Notes: generated from the sequence alone by a model not told the origin. Counted from the stretch's first letter, positions 8,513 through 17,206 are shown. The stretch is 64,000 nt of DNA from Kluyvera sp046569695 (GCF_046569695.1 NZ_JBKHUI010000005.1:124001-188000), one strand, 5' to 3'. Made by a program: numbers and translations.

Positions 8513-8515
8513 TCT

Positions 8516-8592
8516 GTAGGTCTGATAAGCGCAGCGCCATCAGGCAGTTCGGCGCACGATGCCGGATGGCGGCGCTGCCTTATCCGGCCTAC
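8516..8592. repeat. BIME: two inverted REP units
   Basis: Two palindromic units face each other: GTAGGTCTGATAAGCGCAGC... and ...GGCGCTGCCTTATCCGGCC. They match the classical enterobacterial REP (PU) family and fill the cdd-sanA gap, where they can stabilise the cdd message or bind gyrase/IHF (known roles of REP). Confidence 0.9.
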
Positions 8593-8701
8593 AAATGACA
8601 ACGCACCGGTTAATTTCCCCGCAATTAAACGATGGTTTCTTGCTCTTGCCCGGCGGGTAAAGTAGCCTGATGTCTCCCTCGTCCACTATTGAGTCAAGTT
8701 C

Positions 8702-9421
8702 ATGTTAAAGCGTGTGTTATACAGCCTGTTAGTCCTCTGCGGCCTGCTGCTGTTGACCGTGCTGGGTCTTGACCGTTGGATGAGCTGGAAAACCGCCCCC
8801 TATATCTACGATGAACTGCAGGATCTCCCCTACCGCCAGGTTGGCGTGGTGCTCGGCACCGCCAAGTATTATCGCACCGGCGTGATCAACCAGTACTATC
8901 GTTACCGCATTCAGGGCGCGCTGAACGCCTACAACAGCGGCAAGGTTAACTACCTGCTGCTGAGCGGCGATAACGCGCTGCAAAGCTATAACGAACCGAT
9001 GACCATGCGTCGCGATCTGATCAAAGCCGGCGTCGAGCCTGCCGACATCGTGCTCGACTACGCCGGTTTCCGCACGCTCGACTCCATCGTGCGCACCCGC
9101 AAAGTGTTCGACACCAACGATTTCATCATCATCACCCAGCGTTTCCACTGCGAGCGAGCGTTGTTTATCGCCCTGCATATGGGCATTCAGGCGCAGTGCT
9201 ACGCCGTGCCGTCGCCGAAAGATATGTGGAGCGTTCGCCTGCGCGAGTTCGGCGCCCGCTTCGGCGCGCTGGCCGATCTTTACCTCTTCAAGCGCGAGCC
9301 GCGTTTCTTAGGCCCGCTGATCCCAATTCCTGCCCAGCAGGAAGTACCGGAAGGCGCACAAGGGTATCCGGCGGTGACGCCAGAGCAGCTGCTGGAGTTG
9401 CAGAAGAAGAAAGCAAACTAG
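8702..9421 (+). CDS. sanA: SanA, DUF218 envelope barrier protein
   Basis: A 239-residue protein with one N-terminal membrane anchor (about 5-22) and a periplasmic DUF218 domain (VGVVLGTAKYYRTGVINQYY at about 47-66, LLLSGDNALQSYNEPMTM, then ITQRFHCERALFIA). In E. coli, multicopy sanA restores vancomycin resistance and the protein helps the outer-membrane barrier at high temperature. Length and sequence are near-identical to E. coli. The DUF218 fold resembles enzymes acting on peptidoglycan or lipid-linked sugars, but no reaction is proven. In E. coli the small gene yeiS follows; it is absent here. Confidence 0.94.
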   Translation: MLKRVLYSLLVLCGLLLLTVLGLDRWMSWKTAPYIYDELQDLPYRQVGVVLGTAKYYRTGVINQYYRYRIQGALNAYNSGKVNYLLLSGDNALQSYNEPMTMRRDLIKAGVEPADIVLDYAGFRTLDSIVRTRKVFDTNDFIIITQRFHCERALFIALHMGIQAQCYAVPSPKDMWSVRLREFGARFGALADLYLFKREPRFLGPLIPIPAQQEVPEGAQGYPAVTPEQLLELQKKKAN

Positions 9422-9453
9422 GCCATTCTGAATGCCATCATTCTTGTCATTAA

Positions 9454-9481
9454 ATTAGCTAATGGGTTCCCATTCACTAAT
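9454..9481. promoter_or_regulatory. 28-bp dyad upstream of preT, unassigned operator
   Basis: The half-site ATTAG-nn-AATGGG is mirrored by CCCATT-nn-CTAAT around a 2-bp centre, so 22 of 28 positions pair. There is no T tract, so it is unlikely to be a terminator. It lies 165 bp before preT and 66 bp before the CRP site. I cannot name the regulator. Confidence 0.55.
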
Positions 9482-9546
9482 AATTCCTATTTGCATCTTA
9501 TGTATTCTTGCGATCCCCAATAAGCCACACCAATCATCAGGTTATT

Positions 9547-9562
9547 TGTGAATACTTTCACA
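9547..9562. promoter_or_regulatory. Perfect CRP site upstream of preTA
   Basis: TGTGA-ATACTT-TCACA matches both CRP half-sites exactly and lies 85 bp before the preT ATG. Catabolite control of pyrimidine degradation is the natural reading. Confidence 0.75.
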
Positions 9563-9646
9563 GACCCCTCCCCCTCATCCGCTTAGCCTGCCAGTAGTTG
9601 TTTCACTTTATTTGCCTTAATTAAACTAATCATTAAGGGAGCAATT

Positions 9647-10879
9647 ATGTCGCAACACGAATACCAGGATGAGCTGATTCCCGCCTTTACGCCGCTATTG
9701 GCGATCAAAGAAGCCTCCCGCTGCCTGCTGTGCCACGATGCGCCGTGCAGCCAGTCCTGCCCGGCGGAGACCGACCCAGGCAAGTTCATTCGCTCACTCT
9801 ATTTTCGCAACTTTAAAGGCGCTGCCGAAACCATTCGAGAAAATAATGCGTTAGGGGCGGTGTGTGCACGCGTCTGTCCAACGGAAAAGCTGTGCCAACA
9901 GGGCTGTTCCCGCTCGGGAATCGATACGCCGATTGATATCGGCCGCCTGCAGCGTTTTGTCACCGACTTTGAGCAGCAAACGGCGATGCAGATTTACCAA
10001 CCGGGCCGCAAGGATAAGGGCAAAGTGGCGATTGTTGGCGCGGGCCCTGCCGGATTACAGGCTAGCGTTACGCTCACCAATCTGGGCTATGACGTTACTC
10101 TATTCGAAAAAGCGGCCCAGCCGGGCGGCTGGCTGCGTCACGGTATTCCTGAATTCCGCCTGCCGCAAAAGGTGCTGGATGCTGAGATTGCGCGCATCAG
10201 CGAAATGGGCGTGACGATCCGCTGCGGCTGTGAAGTCGGCAAAAACCTGACCCTCGCCGAGCTAAAAGCCGACTACCGCGCCGTACTGCTGACGGTTGGT
10301 ATGTCCAAAGGCGCGACGCTGCCGCTGTTTAACAACGACAGCGCGGTCGAGATTGCCGTCGACTTTCTCCAGCGCGCCCGTACCTCGGGCGGCAACATCA
10401 GCGTACCGCAAAGCGCCCTGATTATCGGCGGCGGCGACGTGGCGATGGACGTGGCCAGCACGCTGAAAATTCTCGGCTGCCCATCCGTTACCTGCGTCGC
10501 GCGCGAAGAGCTGGCCGAATTCCCGGCAAGCGATAAAGAGTTCACCACCACTCAGGCACTGGGCGTGTCGATTATTGATGGCTTTACGCCTGTCAGCGTG
10601 ACGGGCAATAAAGTCACCTTCCAGCACGTCCGCCTGCCCGGCGAGTTAACGCTGACGGCGGAGCGTATTTACCTGGCGGTAGGCCAACACGCTGAGCTAA
10701 ATGCCTTTGCGGGCATTCAGGTACAGCGCAACGTTGTGGAAACGCACGACTACCAGACCAGTGACCCTGCGCTATTCGCCGCGGGCGATATCGTCAAGGG
10801 AGATAAAACCGTGGTCTACGCCGTGAAGACCGGGAAAGAAGCCGCACAGGCCATTCATCACTATTTAGAGGAGGCATGA
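9647..10879 (+). CDS. preT: NAD-dependent dihydropyrimidine dehydrogenase, PreT subunit
   Basis: A 410-residue flavoprotein subunit of the PreT-PreA complex, which reduces uracil and thymine to their 5,6-dihydro forms with NADH. Two N-terminal cysteine clusters hold Fe-S centres (CLLCHDAPCSQSCP, about 26-39; CARVCPTEKLCQQGC, about 75-89). They are followed by an FAD motif (VAIVGAGPAGLQ, about 127-138), the GGWLRHGIPEFRLP loop and an NAD(H) motif (LIIGGGDVAMDVA, about 260-272). It is homologous to the N-terminal half of mammalian DPD and to GltD. It overlaps preA's leader and is followed by it without a promoter. Confidence 0.95.
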   Translation: MSQHEYQDELIPAFTPLLAIKEASRCLLCHDAPCSQSCPAETDPGKFIRSLYFRNFKGAAETIRENNALGAVCARVCPTEKLCQQGCSRSGIDTPIDIGRLQRFVTDFEQQTAMQIYQPGRKDKGKVAIVGAGPAGLQASVTLTNLGYDVTLFEKAAQPGGWLRHGIPEFRLPQKVLDAEIARISEMGVTIRCGCEVGKNLTLAELKADYRAVLLTVGMSKGATLPLFNNDSAVEIAVDFLQRARTSGGNISVPQSALIIGGGDVAMDVASTLKILGCPSVTCVAREELAEFPASDKEFTTTQALGVSIIDGFTPVSVTGNKVTFQHVRLPGELTLTAERIYLAVGQHAELNAFAGIQVQRNVVETHDYQTSDPALFAAGDIVKGDKTVVYAVKTGKEAAQAIHHYLEEA

Positions 10880-10881
10880 AC

Positions 10882-12117
10882 ATGTTAACCAAAGATCTGT
10901 CGGTCACCTTCTGCGGCGTCAAATTCCCTAACCCGTTCTGCCTCTCGTCCTCACCGGTGGGCAACTGCTACGACATGTGTGCCAAGGCCTATGACAGCGG
11001 CTGGGGCGGTATCGTGTTCAAAACCATCGGCTTCTTTATTGCCAATGAAGTCTCTCCACGCTTCGATCATCTGACCAAAGAAGACACCGGGTTTATCGGC
11101 TTTAAGAACATGGAGCAGATTGCCGAGCACCCGCTGGCGGAAAACCTGGCGGCGATCCGTCAATTGAAGCAGGATTATCCCGATAAGGTGCTGATCGCCT
11201 CGATCATGGGCGAAAATGAGCAACAGTGGCAGGATCTGGCGAAGCTCGTTGAGGAAGCCGGGGCCGACATGATTGAGTGCAACTTCTCCTGCCCGCAGAT
11301 GACCTCTCACGCGATGGGCAGCGACGTCGGGCAAAGTCCGGAGCTGGTAGAGAAATACTGCCGGGCGGTGAAGCGCGGCTCCTCTCTGCCAATGCTGGCA
11401 AAAATGACGCCGAACATCGGCGATATGTGCGAAGTGGCGCTGGCGGCCAAACGCGGCGGCGCCGACGCTATTGCGACCATCAACACCGTGAAATCTATTA
11501 CCAATATCGACCTCAACCGTAAAATCGGCATGCCGGTGGTCAACGGCAAATCCAGCGTCTCCGGGTATTCTGGTAAAGCGGTGAAGCCGATTGCACTGCG
11601 CTTCATTCAGCAACTGCGCACGCACCCCGAGCTGAAGGATTTCCCCATCAGCGGGATCGGCGGGATTGAAACCTGGGAAGACGCCGCCGAGTTTTTATTG
11701 CTGGGCGCGGCGACGCTGCAGGTCACGACCGGCATCATGCAGTACGGCTACCGTATCGTTGAAGATATGATAAGCGGCCTCTCCCACTACCTTAACGATC
11801 AGGGCTTCAATTCGCTTGATGAGATGATTGGGCTGGCCAATCACAACATCGTGCCGGCCGAAGACCTCGACCGCAGCTACATCGTCTATCCGCATATTAA
11901 TCAGGAAAAATGTGTCGGCTGCGGCCGCTGCTATATCTCCTGCTACGACGGCGGGCATCAGGCGATGGAGTGGAATGAAGAGACCCGCACGCCGCACTGC
12001 GATACCGAAAAATGCGTCGGCTGTCTGCTCTGCGGACACGTCTGTCCAGTGGCCTGCATTAGCCTTGGGGAGATAGCCTTTAAACCGGGTGAAAAAGCGC
12101 ACGCCGTAGCGCTTTAA
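10882..12117 (+). CDS. preA: NAD-dependent dihydropyrimidine dehydrogenase, PreA subunit
   Basis: A 411-residue FMN subunit that binds the pyrimidine and passes electrons through two C-terminal [4Fe-4S] clusters (CVGCGRCYISCYDGG, about 340-354; CVGCLLCGHVCPVACI, about 376-391). The TIM-barrel dihydroorotate-dehydrogenase fold carries the active-site cysteine in IECNFSCPQM (about 130-139). Start 10882 is chosen because AGGAGG sits seven bases upstream and the length equals E. coli PreA; two codons upstream there is another ATG overlapping the preT stop with poor spacing. It pairs with preT, and cdd lies 2.4 kb upstream. Confidence 0.95.
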   Translation: MLTKDLSVTFCGVKFPNPFCLSSSPVGNCYDMCAKAYDSGWGGIVFKTIGFFIANEVSPRFDHLTKEDTGFIGFKNMEQIAEHPLAENLAAIRQLKQDYPDKVLIASIMGENEQQWQDLAKLVEEAGADMIECNFSCPQMTSHAMGSDVGQSPELVEKYCRAVKRGSSLPMLAKMTPNIGDMCEVALAAKRGGADAIATINTVKSITNIDLNRKIGMPVVNGKSSVSGYSGKAVKPIALRFIQQLRTHPELKDFPISGIGGIETWEDAAEFLLLGAATLQVTTGIMQYGYRIVEDMISGLSHYLNDQGFNSLDEMIGLANHNIVPAEDLDRSYIVYPHINQEKCVGCGRCYISCYDGGHQAMEWNEETRTPHCDTEKCVGCLLCGHVCPVACISLGEIAFKPGEKAHAVAL

Positions 12118-12137
12118 CACCTCTCAAAGTTGAGCAA

Positions 12138-12218
12138 GTAGCCCGGAAGAGGTGCGCAGCACCGACTTCGGGGTTGTTCGGTGGTAAACCCCGGCGGCGC
12201 TGCGCTTGGCCGGGCTAC
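12138..12218. repeat. REP pair (CCGGG family) between preA and mglC
   Basis: GTAGCCCGG at the left end is mirrored by CCGGGCTAC at the right. The right unit (CCCCGGCGGCGCTGCGCTTGG) is the same as the element at 115-143. It separates two convergent genes. Confidence 0.8.
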
Positions 12219-12225
12219 AACGTAA

Positions 12226-12256
12226 AAGCCCGGCATTTCGCCGGGCTTCTTTTTAT
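12226..12256. terminator. Bidirectional terminator of preA and mglC
   Basis: AAGCCCGGC / GCCGGGCTT stem with a short ATTTC-type loop, followed on the + strand by CTTTTTATTTC and on the - strand by a run of T. It lies between the convergent preTA and mgl operons. Confidence 0.85.
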
Positions 12257-12282
12257 TTCTTATTATTTCTTATTATTTCTTA
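12253..12282. repeat. Three tandem copies of a 10-mer spanning the mglC stop
   Basis: TTATTTCTTA occurs three times head to tail. Read on the minus strand it is TAAGAAATAA, which contains the last mglC codons AAG AAA TAA; the coding end has been copied twice into the 3' untranslated region. Confidence 0.9.
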
Positions 12283-13283
12283 CGCGCGTATTTCAGGGAG
12301 TCCAGCGCCACGGCGAAGATAATAATCCCGCCCTTGATGATGTACTGCCAGTACGGGTTCACGCCGATATAGGTCAGGCCGTAGTTGATTACGGTGAAGA
12401 TAATCACACCGGTCACCACGCCCAGTACGGTACCTACGCCGCCGCTGAATGACACCCCGCCGACCACGCAGGCGGCAATCGCATCCAGTTCATACATAAA
12501 GCCGAGGTTGTTGGTAGCCGAGCCGATACGCCCTGCTTCCAGCATCCCGCCGAAGGCATAGAACACGCCGGACAGCGCATAAATCACCAGCAGGTTCAGC
12601 GCCACGTTCACGCCGGAAACCTTCGCCGCTTCCGGGTTACCACCGATAGCGAAGATGTTTTTACCAAAGCGGGTCTTATTCCACAGGATCCAGACAAAGC
12701 CAACGGCAATCAGCGCGTAGAAGGTAATGTACGACAGGCGGAAACTGCCCAGCGCGATAAACCCTTGCGTGAACGTCGAGAAGCCGCTATCAAAGCCGGA
12801 AATCGGCGATGCGCCCACGAAGTCGTAGTACAGGGAGTTGACACCGTAGACGATGATCATCGTGCCCAGCGTGGTGATAAACGGCGTCACGTTCAGGTAA
12901 GCGATGATAATCCCGTTAATCAGGCCAATCACCGCGCCAATAGCGCAGACGATAATCATTACCACGAAGATTGGCATGGTTGCCATCTCAGGGAATACCT
13001 TGTTGGCGTTCTCCATCGACTGCAACAGCGTCGCCGCAATCACCGCCGCGAGGCCAACCTGGCGACCTGCCGACAGGTCAGTGCCCTGGGTAACAATCAG
13101 GCCAGCAACGCCGAGGGCGATAATAATACGCACAGAAGACTGAGTCAGGATATTACTAAGGTTCAACAAACTTAAGAAAGTCGGGTCCTGGATAATAATA
13201 ATAGCCAGCAGAACCAAAAGAACAACGTAAATACCGCCATCTTTCAGATAAGTGAGAAAGCTTTTTTTATTTAACGCACTCAT
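12273..13283 (-). CDS. mglC: Galactose/methyl-galactoside ABC transporter permease
   Basis: A 336-residue inner-membrane permease of the BPD_transp_2 family, the same length as E. coli MglC. It is hydrophobic over about ten helices, with the family stretch AGLIVTQGTDLSAGRQVGLA (about 60-79) and GGTVGL-type loop sequences near the end (ACVVGGVSFSGGVGTVLG). It forms the channel for MglA and MglB in D-galactose and methyl-galactoside uptake. It is the last gene of mglBAC, 15 bp after mglA. The C-terminus KYARKK lies in a tandem 10-mer. Confidence 0.96.
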   Translation of the reverse strand: MSALNKKSFLTYLKDGGIYVVLLVLLAIIIIQDPTFLSLLNLSNILTQSSVRIIIALGVAGLIVTQGTDLSAGRQVGLAAVIAATLLQSMENANKVFPEMATMPIFVVMIIVCAIGAVIGLINGIIIAYLNVTPFITTLGTMIIVYGVNSLYYDFVGASPISGFDSGFSTFTQGFIALGSFRLSYITFYALIAVGFVWILWNKTRFGKNIFAIGGNPEAAKVSGVNVALNLLVIYALSGVFYAFGGMLEAGRIGSATNNLGFMYELDAIAACVVGGVSFSGGVGTVLGVVTGVIIFTVINYGLTYIGVNPYWQYIIKGGIIIFAVALDSLKYARKK

Positions 13284-13298
13284 GTCGAGCCCCTGAAA

Positions 13299-14819
13299 TT
13301 AAAGGTGCAATGACGCAAGACGGAGAATTTCGTTTTGCGTTGCGGTTTTCGTTTCTACAATTCCGGCAACCAGGCCATTACTCATGACAAGGATGCGGTC
13401 AGTAATACCCAGCAGCTCTGGCATTTCTGAAGAAATAATAATGATCCCTTTATCTTTCTTCGCCAGTTCGGCGATTAATTGATAAATTTCAAATTTCGCA
13501 CCAACGTCGATACCGCGGGTCGGTTCATCCAGCATCAGGATTTCAGGCTGGGTTAGCAGCCAGCGTCCAATAATCACTTTCTGCTGGTTACCACCGGATA
13601 ACGAACCAATTTGCGTGTGGTGCCCCGGCGTTTTCACACGCATAGAGTCGATAACCCATTGGGTGTCGCTCTTCATGCGGGAGTTATCCAGCAGGCCCAC
13701 TTTGTTTTTATAGCTCTTGATATTCGAAATTAACGAGTTAAATCCAATATCAAGGTAGGCGTAAATACCGGTTGAGCGGCGTTCTTCGGTGACCAGCGCA
13801 AAACCGTTATTAATCGCTTCGTTGGCGCTATGGTTGTTGATTTTCTTACCGTGCAGGGTAATGGTGCCGCCCGACTTTTCGCGCACGCCAAACAGCGTTT
13901 CCACGATATCGGTACGCTTAGCGCCCACCAGCCCGGCGATGCCGAGGATCTCCCCTTTGCGCAGCTGGAACGACACGTCGCGAATCGACGGCTGACGCAG
14001 GGACGTCAGGTGCTGCACGTCGAGGATAACTTCGCCCGGCTCGTTCTGGCGGTCCGGGAAACGCTGGTTGAGCGAACGGCCCACCATCATGGCGATGATC
14101 TTGTCCATATCCAGCCCTTCCAGCGGCTGGGTAGCAATCCACTGCCCGTCGCGCAGAACGGTGATTTCATCACACAGCTGGAAGATTTCTTCCATCTTGT
14201 GCGAGATATAGACGATGCCGCAGCCACGGTCTTTCAGCTTACGGATAATGGTAAACAGGTGGTTTACCTCTTTTTCCGTCAGCGATGACGTTGGCTCATC
14301 CATAATCACAATTTTCGCGTTATAGGAGAAGGCCTTAGCAATTTCAATCATCTGCATCTGCGAAACGGAGAGCGTACCGACGCGCGCACGCGGGTCGATA
14401 TCAATATCCAGCTCATCAAAGATGGCTTTGGTATCGCGATACATTTTATCCTGGTCGACAAACATGCCTTTGGTTGGGTAACGACCTAACCACATGTTGT
14501 CCATGACCGAGCGTTGTAATACCAGGTTAAGTTCCTGGTGGACCATCGAAATACCATTCTCCAATGCTTCTTTAGCAGAATGGAAATCAATCTCTTTGCC
14601 CTGGAAGAGAATACTGCCGGAATCTTTTTGGTAGATCCCAAATAGACATTTTAATAACGTTGATTTGCCCGCACCGTTCTCGCCCATTAATGCATGGATC
14701 GAGTGCGGACGAACTTTCAGGTTAACATTATCGAGTGCTTTTACGCCCGGAAATGACTTGTTGATCTGGCTCATTTCCAACAAGAATTCACCAGACGGCT
14801 CTCTATTATTGTTGTCCAT
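13299..14819 (-). CDS. mglA: Galactose/methyl-galactoside ABC transporter ATPase
   Basis: A 506-residue fused double ABC ATPase. The first half has Walker A GENGAGKSTLLK (about 44-55), signature LSVSQMQM and Walker B IVIMDEPTSSL. The second half has the degenerate Walker A GLVGAKRTDIVE typical of sugar ATPases, with LSGGNQQK and ILMLDEPTRGID intact. The start at MDNNNREP restores the E. coli length of 506; an upstream in-frame start would add 16 residues encoded by the mglB-mglA intercistronic hairpin region and is rejected. It powers MglC for galactose import. Confidence 0.96.
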   Translation of the reverse strand: MDNNNREPSGEFLLEMSQINKSFPGVKALDNVNLKVRPHSIHALMGENGAGKSTLLKCLFGIYQKDSGSILFQGKEIDFHSAKEALENGISMVHQELNLVLQRSVMDNMWLGRYPTKGMFVDQDKMYRDTKAIFDELDIDIDPRARVGTLSVSQMQMIEIAKAFSYNAKIVIMDEPTSSLTEKEVNHLFTIIRKLKDRGCGIVYISHKMEEIFQLCDEITVLRDGQWIATQPLEGLDMDKIIAMMVGRSLNQRFPDRQNEPGEVILDVQHLTSLRQPSIRDVSFQLRKGEILGIAGLVGAKRTDIVETLFGVREKSGGTITLHGKKINNHSANEAINNGFALVTEERRSTGIYAYLDIGFNSLISNIKSYKNKVGLLDNSRMKSDTQWVIDSMRVKTPGHHTQIGSLSGGNQQKVIIGRWLLTQPEILMLDEPTRGIDVGAKFEIYQLIAELAKKDKGIIIISSEMPELLGITDRILVMSNGLVAGIVETKTATQNEILRLASLHL

Positions 14820-14855
14820 ATATATACCTGGCTGCGATATTTCTGCGTCAGTATT

Positions 14856-14883
14856 TATAGGGCGCACAAATGCGCGCCCTATA
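14856..14883. promoter_or_regulatory. mglB-mglA intercistronic hairpin
   Basis: A perfect 10-bp stem TATAGGGCGC / GCGCCCTATA with an 8-nt loop lies just after the mglB stop, without a T tract. In E. coli a REP structure at this place protects the mglB message, giving more binding protein than ATPase; this hairpin probably does the same job with a different sequence. Confidence 0.7.
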
Positions 14884-14893
14884 TATTTAAAGA

Positions 14894-15892
14894 TTACTTA
14901 CCGGTGAATTCGCTAAGGTTGTCTTTATCTACGCCAACGTAAGGAACGCGGACGATTTTGTTCTCAATCTTCCAGTTGGTACCATCAGCAGCACCTTTAC
15001 CGGCAGCGAGGTTTTTCGCCAGATCGAAGGTCGCCTTCGCCTGGTTGTTGGCATCGTTCAGCACGGTACCGGCCATCGCACCGGATTTCACCAGCGCCAG
15101 CGCTTCTGGCAGGGCATCAACGCCGAATACTGGGATGGAAGATTTGTTGTGTGCTTTCAGCGCTTCCACCGCACCCATTGCCATCGCATCGTTGTTGGCG
15201 ATAACGACTTCAATTTTGTTGGCGTTAGGGCCGGACAGCCATGCGTCCATCTTATCTTTAGCCTGAGCGGTATCCCACATTGCGGTATCTAACGCCAGCT
15301 GTTGGGTTTTCAGACCCTTATCGTTCAGCTCTTTGATAACGTAGGTGGTACGCGCTTCAGCATCCGGGTGACCCGGTTCGCCTTTCAGCAGCACGAACTG
15401 AATCTGGCCGTCTTTATTCAGGTCCCAGTTCGGGTTTGCCGCCCAGTGTTTAGCAATCAGGTCGCCCTGGATAATACCGGATTCTTTAGAATCGGTGCCC
15501 ACGTAGAACGCTTTGTCATAGCTATCCAGCGCTTTACGAGAAGGTTCTTTGTTGAAGAAGACGATCGGCACGTTCTGGCCGCGCGCTTTTTCAATTACCG
15601 TGCCCGCCGCCGCTGGGTCAACCAGGTTAATCGCCAGCGCTTTCACGCCTTTTGCCAGCAGGACGTCAATCTGGTCGTTCTGCTTGGACTGGTCGTTCTG
15701 GGAGTCGTTCATCAGCAGCTGAACGTCCGGCGCGGTTTTCGCATCTTTCTCGATAGCTTTACGCACAACGGACATAAAGTTGTCGTCGTATTTATAAATT
15801 GTCACACCAATACGCGTATCGGCAGCGTGAGCTGCTGCACCGAAAAACATGCTGGCCATCAGGGCAGACAGGGTTAACACCTTCTTATTCAT
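14894..15892 (-). CDS. mglB: Galactose/glucose-binding periplasmic protein
   Basis: A 332-residue periplasmic binding protein for D-galactose and D-glucose that feeds MglAC and the Trg chemoreceptor. The signal peptide MNKKVLTLSALMASMFFGAA ends at AHA before ADTRIG (about residue 23). The type 1 periplasmic fold is near-identical to E. coli, including the calcium-binding loop DLNKDGQIQ (about 157-165) and sugar-contact residues in NNDAMAMGAVEAL. GGAGATACC precedes the ATG. It is first in mglBAC under a CRP and Gal operator promoter. Confidence 0.97.
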   Translation of the reverse strand: MNKKVLTLSALMASMFFGAAAHAADTRIGVTIYKYDDNFMSVVRKAIEKDAKTAPDVQLLMNDSQNDQSKQNDQIDVLLAKGVKALAINLVDPAAAGTVIEKARGQNVPIVFFNKEPSRKALDSYDKAFYVGTDSKESGIIQGDLIAKHWAANPNWDLNKDGQIQFVLLKGEPGHPDAEARTTYVIKELNDKGLKTQQLALDTAMWDTAQAKDKMDAWLSGPNANKIEVVIANNDAMAMGAVEALKAHNKSSIPVFGVDALPEALALVKSGAMAGTVLNDANNQAKATFDLAKNLAAGKGAADGTNWKIENKIVRVPYVGVDKDNLSEFTGK

Positions 15893-16110
15893 GGTATCTC
15901 CGGTTTTATTATGCAGGGTAGTTCGGGTGAAAATAATCGGCGGGCAGGGTTAACGGAATGTTACTGCTCGACGAAATTCACTGATAAAAATTTGTTCTTC
16001 CGTGTTGAGTAACAATCCAGATGACGTTCTAAACTGTTTTTGCAGCTGGAATACGTTATAAAAAGTGATTAATCACCGTTACATCATGTTTCAGCCTGAT
16101 AAACGCTGCC

Positions 16111-16171
16111 ATCATAGCCATGCCGATGTTAACAATCTGTGAATTTACTCACAGATTGAAAACGGTTACAT
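16111..16171 (-). promoter_or_regulatory. mglBAC promoter: CRP site and Gal operator
   Basis: On the minus strand a Gal operator (ATGTAACCGTTTTCAA, 16156-16171) is followed by a perfect CRP site TGTGA-GTAAAT-TCACA (16138-16153) and a TATGAT -10 (16111-16116). The order and spacing match the E. coli mgl promoter, so galactose induction via GalS/GalR and catabolite control can be read directly. Confidence 0.9.
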
Positions 16172-16183
16172 AACGTCAACAAT

Positions 16184-17206
16184 TCAGTTCGTGATGGGAT
16201 GCACAAATTGCCGTTGCGCCACCGAATGGCGGCGAACTAAGGTCGGCATAAAGCAGTGCGTTGCTTCGTCGTCGAGCTTTCCTGCCGCCCCTAACAGCGC
16301 CAGTTCCGTGGCCTGTTTTGCCATAGAAACAATCGGGTAGCGGATGGTAGTGAGCTGCGGGTCGGTATAGCGGGCGATGGGAATATCATCAAAGCCAATG
16401 ACCGACACCTGCTGTGGCACCGCAATGCCGTTATCTTTAAGCGCACTAAGCGCCCCGGCGGCCATATTGTCGTTATAGGCAAACACCGCCGTCAGCCCGG
16501 CATTGCGCCCGAGCAACTCAACCATCGCCGCTTCCCCGCCCTGCATATCCGGCGAGCCGGTGCCGACCCAGCTATCGGGTGCCACAATACCCTGCTCCAG
16601 CAGCGCACGCGCCCACCCTTCCCGCCGCATATCATCATCTTCAATGCGGTGGCTGGAGGCGAGATAACCTATACGTTGATGACCATGATTGAGCAGCATC
16701 CGCGTCCCCATCAGCGCACCGCTGACGTTATCAAGGCAGACGCAGCGGTGGGCATAGTCGGGTACGATGCGGTTGATAAGCACCATACCGGGCATCTGCG
16801 CCATGAACTCGCTCAGTTCACGATCGCTTAAGGCTTTTGAATGGACGATTAACGCGCTACAGCGCTGACGAATCAGCACCTCAATGGCGTTACGCTCTTT
16901 TTCTGCTTCGTGGTAGCTATTGCCGATCAGGACATACTTATGATGCTGCTGGGCGACGGTATCCACCGCTTTGACCAGGGCGCCAAAAAAGGCGTCGGAC
17001 ACATCCATCACCACGCAGCCAATGGTATCGCTGACCTGCGTAGCCAGCGCCTGAGCGTTGGCGTTCGGGCGATAGCCCAGCGCTGACACCGCTTTCATAA
17101 CCATGTCGCGCGTTTCATGGCTGACCAGCGCGCTGTTGTTCAGCACCCGCGAAACGGTGGCAACGGAGACGCCCGCCTGGCGGGCGACATCACGAATGGT
17201 GACCAT
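16184..17206 (-). CDS. galS: Galactose isorepressor GalS
   Basis: A 340-residue LacI-family repressor of the mgl and gal genes. The N-terminal helix-turn-helix and hinge read TIRDVARQAGVSVATVSRVL (about 3-22) and YRPNANAQALATQ; the periplasmic-binding-like effector domain follows and ends FMPTLVRRHSVAQRQ. The ATG at 17206 gives MVTIRDVA as in the family; a GTG two codons upstream is less likely. The C-terminus is slightly shorter than E. coli (346). Its own promoter carries a Gal operator and a CRP site, and it sits just upstream of mglB. Confidence 0.95.
   Translation of the reverse strand: MVTIRDVARQAGVSVATVSRVLNNSALVSHETRDMVMKAVSALGYRPNANAQALATQVSDTIGCVVMDVSDAFFGALVKAVDTVAQQHHKYVLIGNSYHEAEKERNAIEVLIRQRCSALIVHSKALSDRELSEFMAQMPGMVLINRIVPDYAHRCVCLDNVSGALMGTRMLLNHGHQRIGYLASSHRIEDDDMRREGWARALLEQGIVAPDSWVGTGSPDMQGGEAAMVELLGRNAGLTAVFAYNDNMAAGALSALKDNGIAVPQQVSVIGFDDIPIARYTDPQLTTIRYPIVSMAKQATELALLGAAGKLDDEATHCFMPTLVRRHSVAQRQFVHPITN

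Noticed and set aside
14820..14867. Upstream extension of mglA by 16 residues
   Set aside because: It would translate the intercistronic hairpin; the shorter start gives the exact 506-residue family length.
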